Assembly (NCBI RefSeq): GCF_027887165.1
Contig: NC_077228.1
Location: 213,822,019 to 213,886,018 of the forward strand
DNA length: 64,000 bases
Direction: 5' to 3'
Origin: Monodelphis domestica
Lineage: Eukaryota; Chordata; Mammalia; Didelphimorphia; Didelphidae
The translations under genes and the position numbers were made by a program. The notes below the pieces were generated by a model. The model saw only the letters and a list, made by a program, of their open reading frames with translations. It was not told where the DNA came from and did not search any database. Positions 35,501 through 42,435 of this stretch are shown one piece after another. The stretch's first letter is position 1. Each line of letters starts with the position of its first letter.

Positions 35501-35999
35501 TCAAATTCTATCTATATGGCACCTACTATTAGACAAGGATAAATAAAATTCACAGACTCCTAAGGGGCCAGGACATACAGAAACCCTCTCTAGGCTTATA
35601 ATCTGACTGAAAGAGGAACACAACATACTGCAAACCTATCAAAACCACCTGAATGCATGGAAGCCACACAAGTTCCCCGTTTTCACTCCACACACAGTAG
35701 ATGCATAATAAATATTTGTTAAATTTAAGTAATAAATTGTTCCTCTTTCTTTACCTAGAGGCTATCCACTTAAGCAGCCAACCTGCCTAGACCACTCCCG
35801 GAGAAGTCATGAGTCTAGGTAGTTTAGAGGTAGATATTTTCCAAGGCAACTTGAATGTCCTAAAAATAATACTTACATAGGGAGAATAAAGCTCCCCTGT
35901 TTCTGTGATTCCACCAGCCATGTTTAAGATGGGTAGAAAAGTTCTTGAAGCTCAGGCTACGGAGTTGGGATTCTTTCTTTGACGTGGCATCAACTGCTG
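14477..35999 (-). CDS. TMEM104: TMEM104, 5' part: multispanning membrane protein of the amino-acid transporter superfamily
   Basis: Seven minus-strand coding exons (35921-35877, 34086-33965, 24729-24648, 23948-23852, 23394-23314, 15899-15800, 14585-14477) join in phase with GT-AG introns. They give 636 nt, or 212 residues, matching the first ~212 of the ~496 residues I recall for human TMEM104. Visible in order: a short N-terminus; hydrophobic segments around residues 16-45 and 55-65; a cytosol-like acidic loop (EEDDDD then serines, residues ~84-95); a hydrophobic stretch at ~145-172; and a loop with an N-glycosylation-type NHS and several cysteines. TMEM104 is assigned to the amino-acid/auxin permease fold, but its substrate is not established. 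The remaining exons lie left of base 1. The 5' UTR of the ATG exon probably starts at 35999. The gene is head to head with NAT9. Identity is certain from the protein match; function is inferred from the family. Confidence 0.96.
14990..15712 (+). mobile_element. Probable solo LTR of an endogenous retrovirus (fossil)
   Basis: Unique-looking ~0.7 kb with LTR-like layout: AATAAA followed by a pyrimidine-rich R/U5-like part ending near ctgagtctttattccggca. It contains an internal tandem duplication of about 75 bp (~15460-15534 and ~15541-15612). No internal retroviral genes adjoin it. Family not assigned and ends approximate. Confidence 0.4.
15800..15899 (-). CDS. TMEM104: TMEM104 coding exon 6
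   Basis: 100 nt. Encodes [20 protein letters not shown] and continues to SLMQVT, a strongly hydrophobic membrane span. Donor GTGAGT. It follows a 7.4-kb intron containing the 18.4-kb LTR fossil and the ORF2-only L1. Confidence 0.95.
16082..16319 (-). repeat. tRNA-derived marsupial SINE with perfect 17-bp target duplication
   Basis: Antisense copy (~16100-16302), from a poly-T and aacccttaccttccgtcttg to ctgagctacccagctgcccc. The flanks gaaacctttttacttct at 16082-16098 and 16303-16319 are identical, so the insertion is fairly recent. Confidence 0.95.
17135..17321. mobile_element. Old mammal-wide hAT-type MITE
   Basis: Ends CAGGGTTAACC and AGTTAAGAATACCTG form short inverted repeats. The interior (gacagtctggtgaagcctct, cagaataatggtttttaaat, tgcataaaatactt) matches a widespread mammalian hAT-like element I recognise but cannot name. 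The 8-bp flanks are too worn to confirm. Confidence 0.5.
17385..17660. repeat. Two MIR relics, antisense then sense
   Basis: cttacaaatgagaaaactga (antisense, ~17385-17500) then agtgtagtagaaagaccact and gtgtgacctagaacaagtca (sense, ~17530-17640). Confidence 0.55.
18364..18910 (+). mobile_element. Solo LTR of an endogenous retrovirus (fossil)
   Basis: Begins TGTATACACC. The 3' part has gataaactaccataaatt, ggcttgagtaattcattggg and tccctggcaacc, an R/U5 ending shared in outline with the 25.6-kb LTR. No internal region is present. It looks old; ends approximate. Confidence 0.5.
18976..20296 (+). mobile_element. Short L1: 5' region joined to ORF2, with a 17-bp target duplication
   Basis: Body 18993-20279, flanked by identical AATAAATATTTATTAAG at 18976-18992 and 20280-20296. 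The left one is preceded by TT, fitting the L1 endonuclease preference TT/AAAA. The first ~190 bp are G-rich with repeated ataaaaagggaggg, like an L1 5' UTR. An uninterrupted ORF2 start follows; no ORF1 is present. The element stops inside ORF2 with no real poly-A. The host site is an antisense L2 tail. Confidence 0.85.
19179..20306 (+). CDS. L1 ORF2 endonuclease domain, open for 375 codons
   Basis: Starts [20 protein letters not shown]. It carries the AP-endonuclease-like motifs in order: LNVNG (~15), CLQETHM (~40), INMYAPN (~110), [12 protein letters not shown] (~140), [14 protein letters not shown] (~192) and FSDHKAI (~228). All catalytic positions known from human L1 endonuclease (N, E, Y, D, N, T, D, D, H) appear present. 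After ~250 residues it continues as the charged region between endonuclease and RT ([14 protein letters not shown]), then ends at TRSWYFE; the last ~9 codons come from flanking DNA. There is no reverse transcriptase, so it is not an autonomous element. It lies antisense in a TMEM104 intron. Confidence 0.85.
   Translation: MPANPQMTIITLNVNGMNSLIKCRQIADWIRTQNPTICCLQETHMRQVDTHKVRIKGWSKTFWASTDRKKAGVAIMISDKAKAKIDLIKRDREGKYILLKGSTDNEEISLINMYAPNGIASKFLIEKLGELKEEIDSKTILVGDLNQPLSNLDKSNQKINKKEVKEVNEILEKLELIDIWRKINRDKKEYTFFSAPHGTFTKIDHTLGHRNMALKCRKAEIINAAFSDHKAIKILIGKGTWRAKLKINWKLNNMILQNRIVREEIIETINNFVEENDNGETSFQTLWDAAKAVLRGKFISLRAYINKLGRTEIKELEMQIKKIENEQIKNPQKKTKLEILKIKGEINKIKSERTIELINKTRSWYFENKYLLSPY
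20307..20512 (+). repeat. tRNA-derived marsupial SINE
   Basis: Full copy from gggacagctaggtggcttag to aaggtaagaatt plus a 15-A tail. It splits the antisense L2 tail (attaagcccatacta | agcacagactatgg) that also hosts the L1. Confidence 0.92.
20515..21625. other. Intron sequence; L2 tail at the start, then nothing recognised
   Basis: Begins with the continued antisense L2 end (ccaggaactgtgctaagc). The rest shows no repeat or exon. Confidence 0.5.
21630..21830 (-). repeat. tRNA-derived marsupial SINE, antisense
   Basis: Poly-T, aacctttaccttctgtcttg, cagggcacacagctgggaag and end cccagttgcctcc. Confidence 0.92.
22635..22649 (-). promoter_or_regulatory. CTCF-like motif in a TMEM104 intron
   Basis: The minus strand reads CCAGCAGAGGGTGCT, 14 of 15 matches to the CTCF core (T for C in GGC). 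It is weaker evidence than the 42.7-kb site. Confidence 0.4.
22825..23038 (+). repeat. MIR/MAR1-type CORE-SINE
   Basis: gaagcagtgtggtacaatga, ggagtcagaactgggtttaa, ctttgagtcttagtttcctc, atttgtaaaatgaatg and tgatctaaatccatgatcc. Confidence 0.75.
23314..23394 (-). CDS. TMEM104: TMEM104 coding exon 5
   Basis: 81 nt. Reads [20 protein letters not shown] and ends FFNK plus G. Acceptor TGCAG, donor GTATCA. Confidence 0.95.
23852..23948 (-). CDS. TMEM104: TMEM104 coding exon 4 (acidic loop)
   Basis: 97 nt. Starts [20 protein letters not shown] and ends ILSV plus one base, donor GTAAGT. The acid/serine run looks like a cytosolic, phosphorylatable loop; that role is inference. Confidence 0.95.
24185..24415 (-). 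repeat. MIR relic, antisense
   Basis: agagaaagaaactagggctc, aaaagttaagggatttgccc, atggtcatacagttaacaag and gaacctagatcttcctga. Confidence 0.7.
24648..24729 (-). CDS. TMEM104: TMEM104 coding exon 3
   Basis: 82 nt. Completes the split serine and continues [20 protein letters not shown], ending MESHK before donor GTATAC. Human has a very similar segment ending QLHWKRMENLK. Confidence 0.95.
25505..26615 (-). repeat. MIR relic split by an LTR fossil
   Basis: Antisense MIR halves: 25505-25617 (tagatgaggaaacttaggtc, aagtgacttgttcaaggtca) and ~26530-26610 (aagtggcattttaacccagg, tctccctaactcc). The 25.6-kb LTR lies between them. Confidence 0.7.
25618..26519 (+). mobile_element. Solo LTR of an endogenous retrovirus (fossil)
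   Basis: About 0.9 kb from TGTAAACC to TATATATCA inserted in a MIR. LTR layout is visible: a TATA-like gggtatttaagccc near 26347, then a pyrimidine tract, aattaaactccataaaa as polyadenylation region and the U5-like ending gacttgagttttcatttagg / ccttggtgacc. No gag, pol or env adjoins it. Middle-aged by its clean ends and interior. Confidence 0.65.
26620..27585. other. Intron sequence with nothing recognised
   Basis: A short repeated tgttttattcag (26742, 26774 area) is the only pattern noticed. Confidence 0.45.
27590..27855 (+). repeat. L2 3' end
   Basis: Sense L2 tail: ccttcaaggcacagctcagt, gtaaccttccctgatcc, gacaggacctctgtcat and ttcacagtagtgtttaataa. Confidence 0.75.
27985..30770 (+). mobile_element. 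5'-truncated L1 (RT to 3' UTR), interrupted by a hAT element
   Basis: Sense L1 starting in the reverse transcriptase (caaggatgctcattgttacc, then gcagatgatatgattctata = ADDMILY). It continues through the ORF2 C-terminus (gcctgaacaaattgtggtat, catgaactgatgcagaatga) to the 3' UTR (cacttgtttatttgagtttt, atgacatgtaattggtt) and A-rich tail. Many stops and frame changes are present. It holds a hAT copy, a SINE tail fragment (29831-29882) and a small extra piece of L1 3' UTR (~29625-29735). Confidence 0.9.
28874..29406. mobile_element. Non-autonomous hAT DNA transposon inside the L1
   Basis: Left end CAGTGATGGTTAACC; right end GGTTTGCCGACATGG is the worn complement. The flanks ctctatac (28866-28873) and ccctatac (29407-29414) agree at 7 of 8 positions. 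The L1 reading continues across it ([11 protein letters not shown]). Same family as 5946-6440. Confidence 0.8.
31045..31250 (+). repeat. MIR relic
   Basis: agccccagacacttattagc, tatgtgacctgagcaagtca, gtaaaatggggataacaaca and ggcacatggtaggcccttaa. Confidence 0.7.
31370..32125 (+). mobile_element. L2 LINE, end of ORF2
   Basis: Sense L2 ORF2 C-terminal region. The frame at 31626-31832 contains [20 protein letters not shown], aligning with the L2 motif around TLVQA...SRLDYCNSLL. It continues with tcctggggctccctatcacc and tccaggatcaaatacaagat. Degraded. Confidence 0.8.
32130..33240. other. Intron sequence with nothing recognised
   Basis: No repeats, exons or motifs recognised. Confidence 0.45.
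33248..33432 (-). repeat. tRNA-derived marsupial SINE, antisense, diverged
   Basis: tttttaaactcctaccctct, ggcagaagagtagtaaaggc, gaagtgtctgaggccaggtt and end tatctagttgccctt. Confidence 0.85.
33965..34086 (-). CDS. TMEM104: TMEM104 coding exon 2 (first transmembrane segment)
   Basis: 122 nt, beginning [20 protein letters not shown] and ending GFM plus AG of a split serine codon. Acceptor CAG and donor GTAAG. It encodes the first membrane segment with the GTGALTMP motif typical of this transporter fold. Confidence 0.96.
34315..34515 (+). repeat. tRNA-derived marsupial SINE
   Basis: agggtagctaagtggctcag, gggtttaaatctggcctcag, gtgaccctggacaagtcact and tail aaagggtttcaaaaaa. Confidence 0.9.
34520..35876. 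other. First coding intron of TMEM104, nothing recognised
   Basis: No repeats or exons recognised apart from scattered AT-rich sequence. Confidence 0.45.
35877..35921 (-). CDS. TMEM104: TMEM104 first coding exon
   Basis: Reads [15 protein letters not shown] from ATG 35921-35919 to the donor GTAAGT at 35876-35871, phase 0. A pyrimidine-rich tract followed by CAG predicts that the exon begins near 35999 with about 78 nt of 5' UTR. Confidence 0.95.
35952..35990 (-). other. Upstream open reading frame in the TMEM104 leader
   Basis: If the ATG exon starts near 35999, the leader contains ATG at 35990-35988 followed by 11 codons and TGA at 35954-35952, 30 nt before the TMEM104 start and in the same frame. 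It could lower translation. The exon start is inferred from the splice signal, so the uORF is conditional on it. Confidence 0.5.
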
Positions 36000-36267
36000 C
36001 TGTCATCATCAAAACAAAAAAAGGAAAAGATGATTTCTTGCAGTGTTCAGCAAGAACTCCAGACTCCCTTCCCCTTACCCCCATTCCTCTTTGGCCCACA
36101 GAGAGTCACCCTGGGTAGGATCAGTTTGTCTGTCCGGATAACTACTATGATGGCTACTTGATGGCCTGCTCTTTTTCCACTAGGCTAGGCTACTAAAGGC
36201 ATTATTCATAATATGGATAATATGAGTAAATGTGTATCAATGCTATATATATGTAGTTACATTATAT

Positions 36268-36405
36268 ATCGTCAGTCAATAAGCATTTACTTAGTAACTA
36301 CTATACTCCAGGCATCCCTGCTAAGCCCTGGAGATAGAAAAAGAGGCAAAAGTCCTCAAGAAGCTTACAGTCTAAGGGGAGGGGGGGAGGGACAACTTGT
36401 AAACA
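36268..36405 (-). repeat. L2 tail, antisense
   Basis: cagtcaataagcatttactt, ctaagccctggagatag and aagaagcttacagtctaagg. Confidence 0.75.
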
Positions 36406-36699
36406 AATAAGTATACAGAAATTTCTCATTTTTCCTGTCCTCTACCCAGCTCCTAAGACAAAGATTTCATCAGTGTGGTGGATTCCCTGGGTGGGAACTC
36501 TCTTCAACAACACAGGATCACTCTAGTCTCTGACTTAGCAGAGAAGTCCTAGGGGGGCAACGAGACACCCATGGCTTAGAGACCACGGCCCAGGACCATG
36601 TGGCCAGTGTCAGCTGCCTTACTGCCTGCAAGCCCACCATTCCACGCTGCAAACAACAGGTGCTCAATCCAAGCCACATATCCCACATATGCTCCCCAA

Positions 36700-37330
36700 C
36701 TTCGGCCTGGCCCCGTCGAGCCTCCCCTTACACTAAGTGCTCGCATCCAGGTCCAGGTCGTTGCTCGGGCTCCAGCTCCCTCATTCCCTACGGGCCGCCG
36801 CCTGTCTCTACCCCGCCCTACTTCTCATTCCCAGCCTGGGGCTCAAGCGGCAGTTAGCGATGCGCAGGGCCGGCCAACAGAGAACAGTTCCTCCGCCCCA
36901 CTTCACCCTCACCCTCAACCTCTACCCCCGCCGCCGACTCCACAGGCCCCAGCAGACGGATCTACTCAGCAATCGTCTTCCGCACGGAGACTACGCACAG
37001 CGAGACCACCCTTTCCGTACACGTCCAGTCACGGGAGAGGTGGGGAGGAACGGAGGCAAAGCGGCGGACACGGATTGGCTCCAGCGAAGGAGAAGGGGCG
37101 GGAACAGGGCGGAGGCAGAACGGCGGAAATGCAGTCTGTGCTGGTGTACGCACGTTTGGGATCGTGGCTTGGCTCCGGGATCCGGCTTTGACAAGTGGTC
37201 CAGAAGCTTGACGGTGGGAGCGGGCTTCTGGGTCCGAGGCTGGGGGCGATGGGCAGGCGGCTCGGGGATAGCACCGGAGGCCTGGGGGAGGGGAATCAGC
37301 TTTGGGACGGGGCTTGGTCACGACCGATCT
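36700..37330. promoter_or_regulatory. CpG-island bidirectional promoter of TMEM104 and NAT9
   Basis: The only clear CpG island in the window. It lies between the first coding exon of TMEM104 (minus) and that of NAT9 (plus). Recognisable sites are an NRF1-like TGCGCA near 36858, an inverted CCAAT box (ATTGGCT) at 37074-37080 and an Sp1 GC box (GGGGCGGG) at 37095-37102. There is no TATA box. Non-coding first exons of both genes are expected here, but I could not fix their start or donor sites from the sequence. Confidence 0.8.
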
Positions 37331-37714
37331 GACGATTGGAGCCCCGGGATGGAAAGTCTATTGACCCTGCAGTCTTTGCTGTTTCCGGGGCTTGCCTGGA
37401 AGACCGACTTCTCCACATTTTTTAAATAGATTGGACTGGGTGAAAGGTCCTGCCTCTGCCACCAGTGAGCCTTCGGACAAGTTAGATTTAACCTCTGGGC
37501 CACAGTTTGCTCACTTATAAAATGGACTGGGAAATGGAGGCAAAAGTATAGTGTTCCTGAGATTGTTACTAATATTGATAATAAAAATATGTATTATTAC
37601 ATGGACACAAAAATGTAAAGCATAAAGTCCTACATGCAAGCCGTAGGTATAGGTACAGCACTTATAATTTCATTGCCATAGAGCTCTCTCTCTCTACAAA
37701 TGCAGATGGTACCT

Positions 37715-37860
37715 TCGTTGAAATTTATCCACTTGAGAGAATTATTTAAAGCCCTAAGAGGTTGGTCGATTTACCCAAAGGTCACACAGCCAGTGAATAT
37801 CAGAGAAGGAACTTGAATCTGGGAGAGCTATCTATCCATTGGCCATGCTACCTCTCATGC
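37715..37860 (-). repeat. MIR relic, antisense
   Basis: aaggtcacacagccagtgaa and gaaggaacttgaatctggga. Confidence 0.6.
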
Positions 37861-37910
37861 AAATAAAGCCTTATTCAGATTATAGGGAGTATGTGGCAAT
37901 GTTACTATAG

Positions 37911-38245
37911 TCAGTCAATCGGTAAGCATTTATTAACCGATTACTACATGTCAGGCACCTTGCTAAGCCCAGGGGATACAGAAAGAGGCAAAAGACAGCC
38001 CCTGCCCTCCAGGAGCTTATAGTCTAATGGGGGAGCCGATATTTCAATTCAATAAACATTTATTAAGCTCCAGTTATGTGCTAAGCACTGTGGAAAAGGC
38101 AACCTTTGTTCACAAGGAGCCTACAATTTAATAGGATAGATAAGATGCAAATAAGTACATACAGAGCAAGCTATATACAGAATAAATGGGAAATAATTAA
38201 TAGGGAAAGCACTGAAATTAAGAGGGATTTAGGGATAGTGATAAT
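37911..38245 (-). repeat. Two antisense L2 tails in a row
   Basis: First copy 37911-38035 (ggtaagcatttattaaccga, ccctccaggagcttatagtc); second ~38045-38245 (caataaacatttattaagct, acaaggagcctacaatttaa, caagctatatacagaataaa). They end about 135 bp before the NAT9 start codon. Confidence 0.8.
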
Positions 38246-38379
38246 ATTAATAAACCAGGGGTTGTTTGACTTTCAGGATGTTGGCCACATAAGGAAAGGG
38301 CTGGAAGGGGAGCAATTTTACAAAGAAGAAATCCCTTGAGGATCTTGTATTTGCCTGATAGCATCTTTCTGGTGTAACC

Positions 38380-38456
38380 ATGAGGGTGAATCAAAACACA
38401 ATGCTTCTGGGACAGAAGGTGATCCTGGTACCCTACACCACGGAGCATGTACCCAG
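38380..38456 (+). CDS. NAT9: NAT9 first coding exon
   Basis: ATG 38380 starts MRVNQNTMLLGQKVILVPYT; ends in an arginine codon split after AG, donor GTAATA. It sits between two groups of antisense L2 tails. The acceptor upstream is unclear (a candidate TAG lies near 38360). Confidence 0.93.
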
Positions 38457-41400
38457 GTAATATCCTCTCCTACTGTCTGGGAGTTGTAACCATTATCACC
38501 TATGTAATATAATGTCAGGTCAACAAAAATTTATTAAATATTTAATTGGGGAGGAAAAAGCAAAAAAAGCCCCTAAACTCCCAAACTTTTATTAAATGCC
38601 TCTTGTGTGCCGGACACAGTACTAAGTGCTGGAATTATGAAGAAAGATAAACAATCCAGACTCTCAAGGAGTTCATAGTCTAATGTTATAATATAATGTT
38701 CATATTGATAGGTAAGGATTATCTTAGATTCTGTACCTTTCTTCAAAACTCAACTCAGGTCTTTATATAGAACTAGGTTTTAACTTCCCCCAGGCTCCTT
38801 CTTGAAACTACTTGATATGTACTTTGAATTTATTTATCTATGGTTATGTTGGATTTCCCTCAACCCCCTTCCTTAGACACACTACTGCCCAGCAGAATGT
38901 AACATTCCTTGATGACAGGGACTAGTTCATTTCTCTCTTTTGTCTTCATATATCCATTTCCTAGCATAATGTCTTATAATAGGAACTTAGTAAATATTTG
39001 AGGAATAGAATTGAGTACCCCATAACCAACCCTAAGCTTCAAGAATGTGGATAACTTAAAGGAACAAAAGAAAAGCCTCATTCTTTTTTTCCTGAAAGGG
39101 TATTTGGTCACATGAAATAAATTTTAAAGGGAACTGCAAAAGGAAACCACATGTGAGGTGAAAGACCCACTAGTGACCCCATGAGAAGTACTTCCTTCCC
39201 CATTAATGCACTTGATTTCATTTTTCATTCTCAGACCTTTCAGAAGATGTTTTACACAAAATTTAAATTTCCTTTAAAGTCATCTATATTATTGGAGTGG
39301 GGGTGATCTAGGACCTAGCAATTCAGAAGACTTCAGGTACTATCTTCTCATTTGCTGACCAGGTTAGCTAAATCCAGAAGACTGAAGCATTTTCATCCTG
39401 GAAAATGTAAGCCCCTAAGGGAAGGGGCTATCTTATTTTGTCTTTGCATCTCTAATACAATTGAATTGCAGTGTATTTGGAGTGACACCCCCCAACGCTG
39501 ATGAAATAATGGATTTTTTGATGTTTGACAAAGGAGAAAAAAGAACTTGCTCTCTCATCCCTGATTATCAGTAATGTTTTATTGGTGTCAGTGATAAAGC
39601 TCACTTCCCGAAATCCTGACCTCACCCTATCTGAGGTTCCTGACATATTGGTACATTAGCATCAGATTAATTTTTAAAGCCAGTACAGTTTCTGGCTACA
39701 GAATTTATTCCTTTAAGGGAGCAACAGAAGAGTATCTGGTGGATTGCTGAAGTCTGCATTGCTTGTACTTCTCCAGTAAGGGGTTAGGAACAGATATGAA
39801 CCAAACCATTGGAAAGGGTTGGTTGTAGCCTGACTTTGTGGACACTTGCCCAGTGACTTTGAAAAGGTCAATTTACCATGCTTTACTTTCACTCAGGAAT
39901 TTCTGGAATGTTTGTACCTTAGGCCAATCCTCTTTCATAATTCCTTCTAAGAGACAGGAAGGACTGAGCTGATCCTTTTGTATGATCTCCTAGGACTGGC
40001 CTAACCTCAGTGGCTAGCACCCTTCATCTTATCCTTTATGGGTAACTCAGAGCCCTTCCATTGGTCCTTTTCCTAACCCCTTGACACTGGACTCTGTGTA
40101 AAGTCTCTGAGCATTCCTACCACCCACAACCCCCAGAGTTCCAGGCATAGCCATTGGGCCAGGTTACCTCATCTCTTAAATTTTGCTTAATTTTCTCTCA
40201 GATATCATGAGTGGATGAAGTCAGAGGAGCTGCAGCGGCTGACAGCCTCAGAGCCTCTCACTCTGGAGCAAGAATATGCAATGCAGCACAGCTGGCGAGA
40301 AGATACTGATAGTGAGGCATTGAGGGCAGGGATGTGGAGAGACTTATGGGAAGCCTGGGTCCCTATGCTGTCATATTCTTCCTTGGTGGCTCTTTGGGAG
40401 TTGTCTATTTACTTCTCCTCAGCATTTTTATCAATTTGGTCAAATACTACAGCCTGGAAAAAAAAATGGAAGGGGGTTCTTTTGAGCTTGACTCAGGTGG
40501 GAGGCAATGAATCTAGGATTGGTTTAGACAGCAAATCTGCTTTCTTCAGACCCCAAATCTAAGCACCATATCTTCACCAGCTAGAATGACTGTATTGTAG
40601 TTTCTTCCTTAAGCCTGCTGAGCATGGCCACATTTGGAAAATGGCTGGGTTTCATGCCACCAACAAGCTTGAGGTTTATCTTAAGGAGGCTCTGGACCTT
40701 ACTGACTCCAGAGGTTGGGAAAACCTTGCTATCTTTGGGGGGAAGAGTGAGAAGATATATTTTGGAGGTCTGCTTTGCAAATCAAAACCTCATCTGTCCA
40801 CCAGAATGTACCTTCATTGTACTGGATGCAGAGAAATGGCAGGCACATGGAGACTCAGCTGAGGAAAACTGCATGGTGGGAGATGTGAACCTGTTTCTTA
40901 CTGACTTGCGGGACCCAGCTTTGGGGGAGATTGAAGTCATGATTGCTGGTATGATTCATTTTGCCTTACTGTTCCCTTGTTTTTCATCTCCTAACATTGC
41001 CTTAATCTCTTCTTCTTGGTCCCCAGTCTTTGAAGCTGATTGTGTCCTTAATTAGCCTGCAGAGCTCTGGGCTGAGTCTCAGGTAGCTGGCTGGGTCTAG
41101 GGTGGCTACTGACATATACCATGTCTATTGCTAGGAGACTTTCACCTGAACAATGGCCCTTCAGAGTGTCTTGACACCTTAATCTCACTTTTGCTCAGAT
41201 GTTGCCTTCCTTTCTTCATAATAGAATTATAAGGGAATTCCCATATAGTCCAACCCCATTATTTTATAGATAAGAAAAAGTGAGCCTTAGAGAAGTGACA
41301 TGATTTGTCTAAGCTCACCTTGGAACAAGGAACAAGATCTATGTTTTCTGATGCTTTCTTCATGCTATTGTGGGTCAGGATTTTGGATTAGGATTAGACA

Positions 41401-42188
41401 TTCTGAAGGCTTCCCTGGAGCCAGGAAGTCAGGAGCCTTTCCCCCTACTTCTCAAACTTCAGTGTCTCCCAAAAGAATCACTCCCATCTCTCCCATTTCC
41501 TGCAGAGCCCAGCTATCGAAGAAAGGGGTTTGGCACAGAGGCAGTTCTGATGATGATGGCTTATGGTAAGGATGAAGGACCCAGTCAATCAGTGGCGCTG
41601 TGTATTCAGGGGAGTGGGGAGAGTAAACATTTGTTCTGGGATGAAGTGTTGGCTCTGGAGCTTAGACTTAGACCTAGCTTTTACACTGCTGGATCATAAG
41701 CTAGGGACTGAATGACCACTGCTTCCCACCTATAAGGTTTTGTTGAAGCCATGGAGAGGGGCCAGAACCGAGGAGGAAGGGAAAGGGAATGCTTTTTTGT
41801 TTTGTCATTATTAAAATGTTTGTTCCTTTTTCTCTGCCATACCTTGGAAGGAGTGACCACGTTAGGTCTTAACAAGTTTGAAGCTAAAATTGGACAAGGC
41901 AATGAGCCTAGTATATGCATGTTTAAAAAGCTTCACTTTGAGCAGGTAAGAGTATTAGATGGGGAGGGGGAGGGGAGGTGTTGGAAAGTGGGGGAGTGGC
42001 GCAGTGTTAAGTTCAGTGGTTAGAGGCTGAACCCTAATTTTCTTCATACTTTCATCATATAGGTGGCTATGAACAACATCTTTGAAGAGGTGATACTGAG
42101 GCTACTGATGAGTGAGCCAGAGAGACAGTGGCTTCTGCAACAGACCAGCCACGTAGAAGAGAAGCAGTACAGAAACAGGAGCTGGTAG
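38380..42188 (+). CDS. NAT9: NAT9, GNAT-family N-acetyltransferase 9, complete
   Basis: Six coding exons (38380-38456, 40202-40311, 40805-40948, 41506-41565, 41851-41945, 42063-42188) sum to 612 nt, or 203 residues plus TAG, against 207 in human. It opens MRVNQNTMLLGQKVILVPYT, contains YHEWMKSEELQRLTASEPLT and ends YRNRSW. The acetyl-CoA loop RRKGFGTEAV (R/Q-x-x-G-x-G) is intact across the exon 4 start, followed by LNKFEAKIGQGNEPS. NAT9 belongs to the RimJ-like GNAT group. The fly orthologue has been linked to microtubule stability; its acetyl substrate is not well defined. All introns are GT-AG (117-1745 nt). It is transcribed away from TMEM104 and toward NHERF1. Identity is very secure. Confidence 0.97.
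38505..38700 (-). repeat. L2 tail, antisense
   Basis: acttttattaaatgcctctt, gtactaagtgctggaattat and caaggagttcatagtctaat. Confidence 0.7.
38750..39010 (+). repeat. L2 3' end, sense
   Basis: gatgacagggactagttcat, tttgtcttcatatatccatt and cttataataggaacttagta. Confidence 0.7.
39395..39470 (+). repeat. L2 tail relic, sense
   Basis: aatgtaagcccctaagggaa and tgtctttgcatctctaatac. Confidence 0.5.
40202..40311 (+). CDS. NAT9: NAT9 coding exon 2
   Basis: 110 nt, acceptor CTCTCAG. Reads RYHEWMKSEELQRLTASEPL and ends REDTD plus A, donor GTGAGG. Confidence 0.96.
40805..40948 (+). CDS. NAT9: NAT9 coding exon 3 (GNAT core)
   Basis: 144 nt. Reads KCTFIVLDAEKWQAHGDSAE, then MVGDVNLFL and LGEIEVMIA, the central beta strands of the GNAT fold. 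Donor GTATGA. Confidence 0.96.
41225..41335 (-). repeat. MIR relic, antisense
   Basis: ttattttatagataagaaaa and tagagaagtgacatgatttg, in a NAT9 intron. Confidence 0.5.
41506..41565 (+). CDS. NAT9: NAT9 coding exon 4 (acetyl-CoA loop)
   Basis: 60 nt. Reads EPSYRRKGFGTEAVLMMMAY. RRKGFG is the pyrophosphate-binding loop. Acceptor TGCAG, donor GTAAGG. Confidence 0.96.
41851..41945 (+). CDS. NAT9: NAT9 coding exon 5
   Basis: 95 nt. Reads GVTTLGLNKFEAKIGQGNEP and ends KKLHFEQ, donor GTAAGA. Close to human with a few substitutions. Confidence 0.96.
42063..42188 (+). CDS. NAT9: NAT9 last coding exon
   Basis: 126 nt after a 117-nt intron. Reads VAMNNIFEEVILRLLMSEPE, continues LLQQTSHVEEK and stops at TAG 42186-42188. 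The C-terminus diverges from human, as is usual for this protein. Confidence 0.95.
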   Translation: MAMNNIFEEVILRLLMSEPERQWLLQQTSHVEEKQYRNRSW

Positions 42189-42410
42189 TTGACCATCTTC
42201 CTGGAGTCCTACTAGCCTGCCTCATCTTAGCTATACACTCCCAGCCTCTCCTACAAAGACTGGACCCTTATAATCCTAGTTTACTCAAAGGCTTTTCCAG
42301 GAAAACTGTTCTCTCCAGATGGCCTATAGATTACTGGACTTGATTGAACTTGGCTTTTGCTGAACTAAAGACAGATAAGACTCCATTTGGAATCATTTCA
42401 TCGGATCACA

Positions 42411-42416
42411 ATTAAA
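42411..42416 (+). terminator. NAT9: Probable NAT9 polyadenylation signal (ATTAAA)
   Basis: ATTAAA lies 223 nt after the NAT9 stop codon. It predicts cleavage near 42430 and a short 3' UTR. No AATAAA occurs nearer the stop. Confidence 0.6.
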
Positions 42417-42435
42417 TCTTTCATGGATCTCTTCT

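Noticed and set aside
36598-37429. Long overlapping open frames (197 and 230 codons plus, 119 minus)
   Set aside because: They fall in the CpG island, where stop codons are rare. They overlap in several frames, have proline/arginine-rich low-complexity content and resemble no protein.
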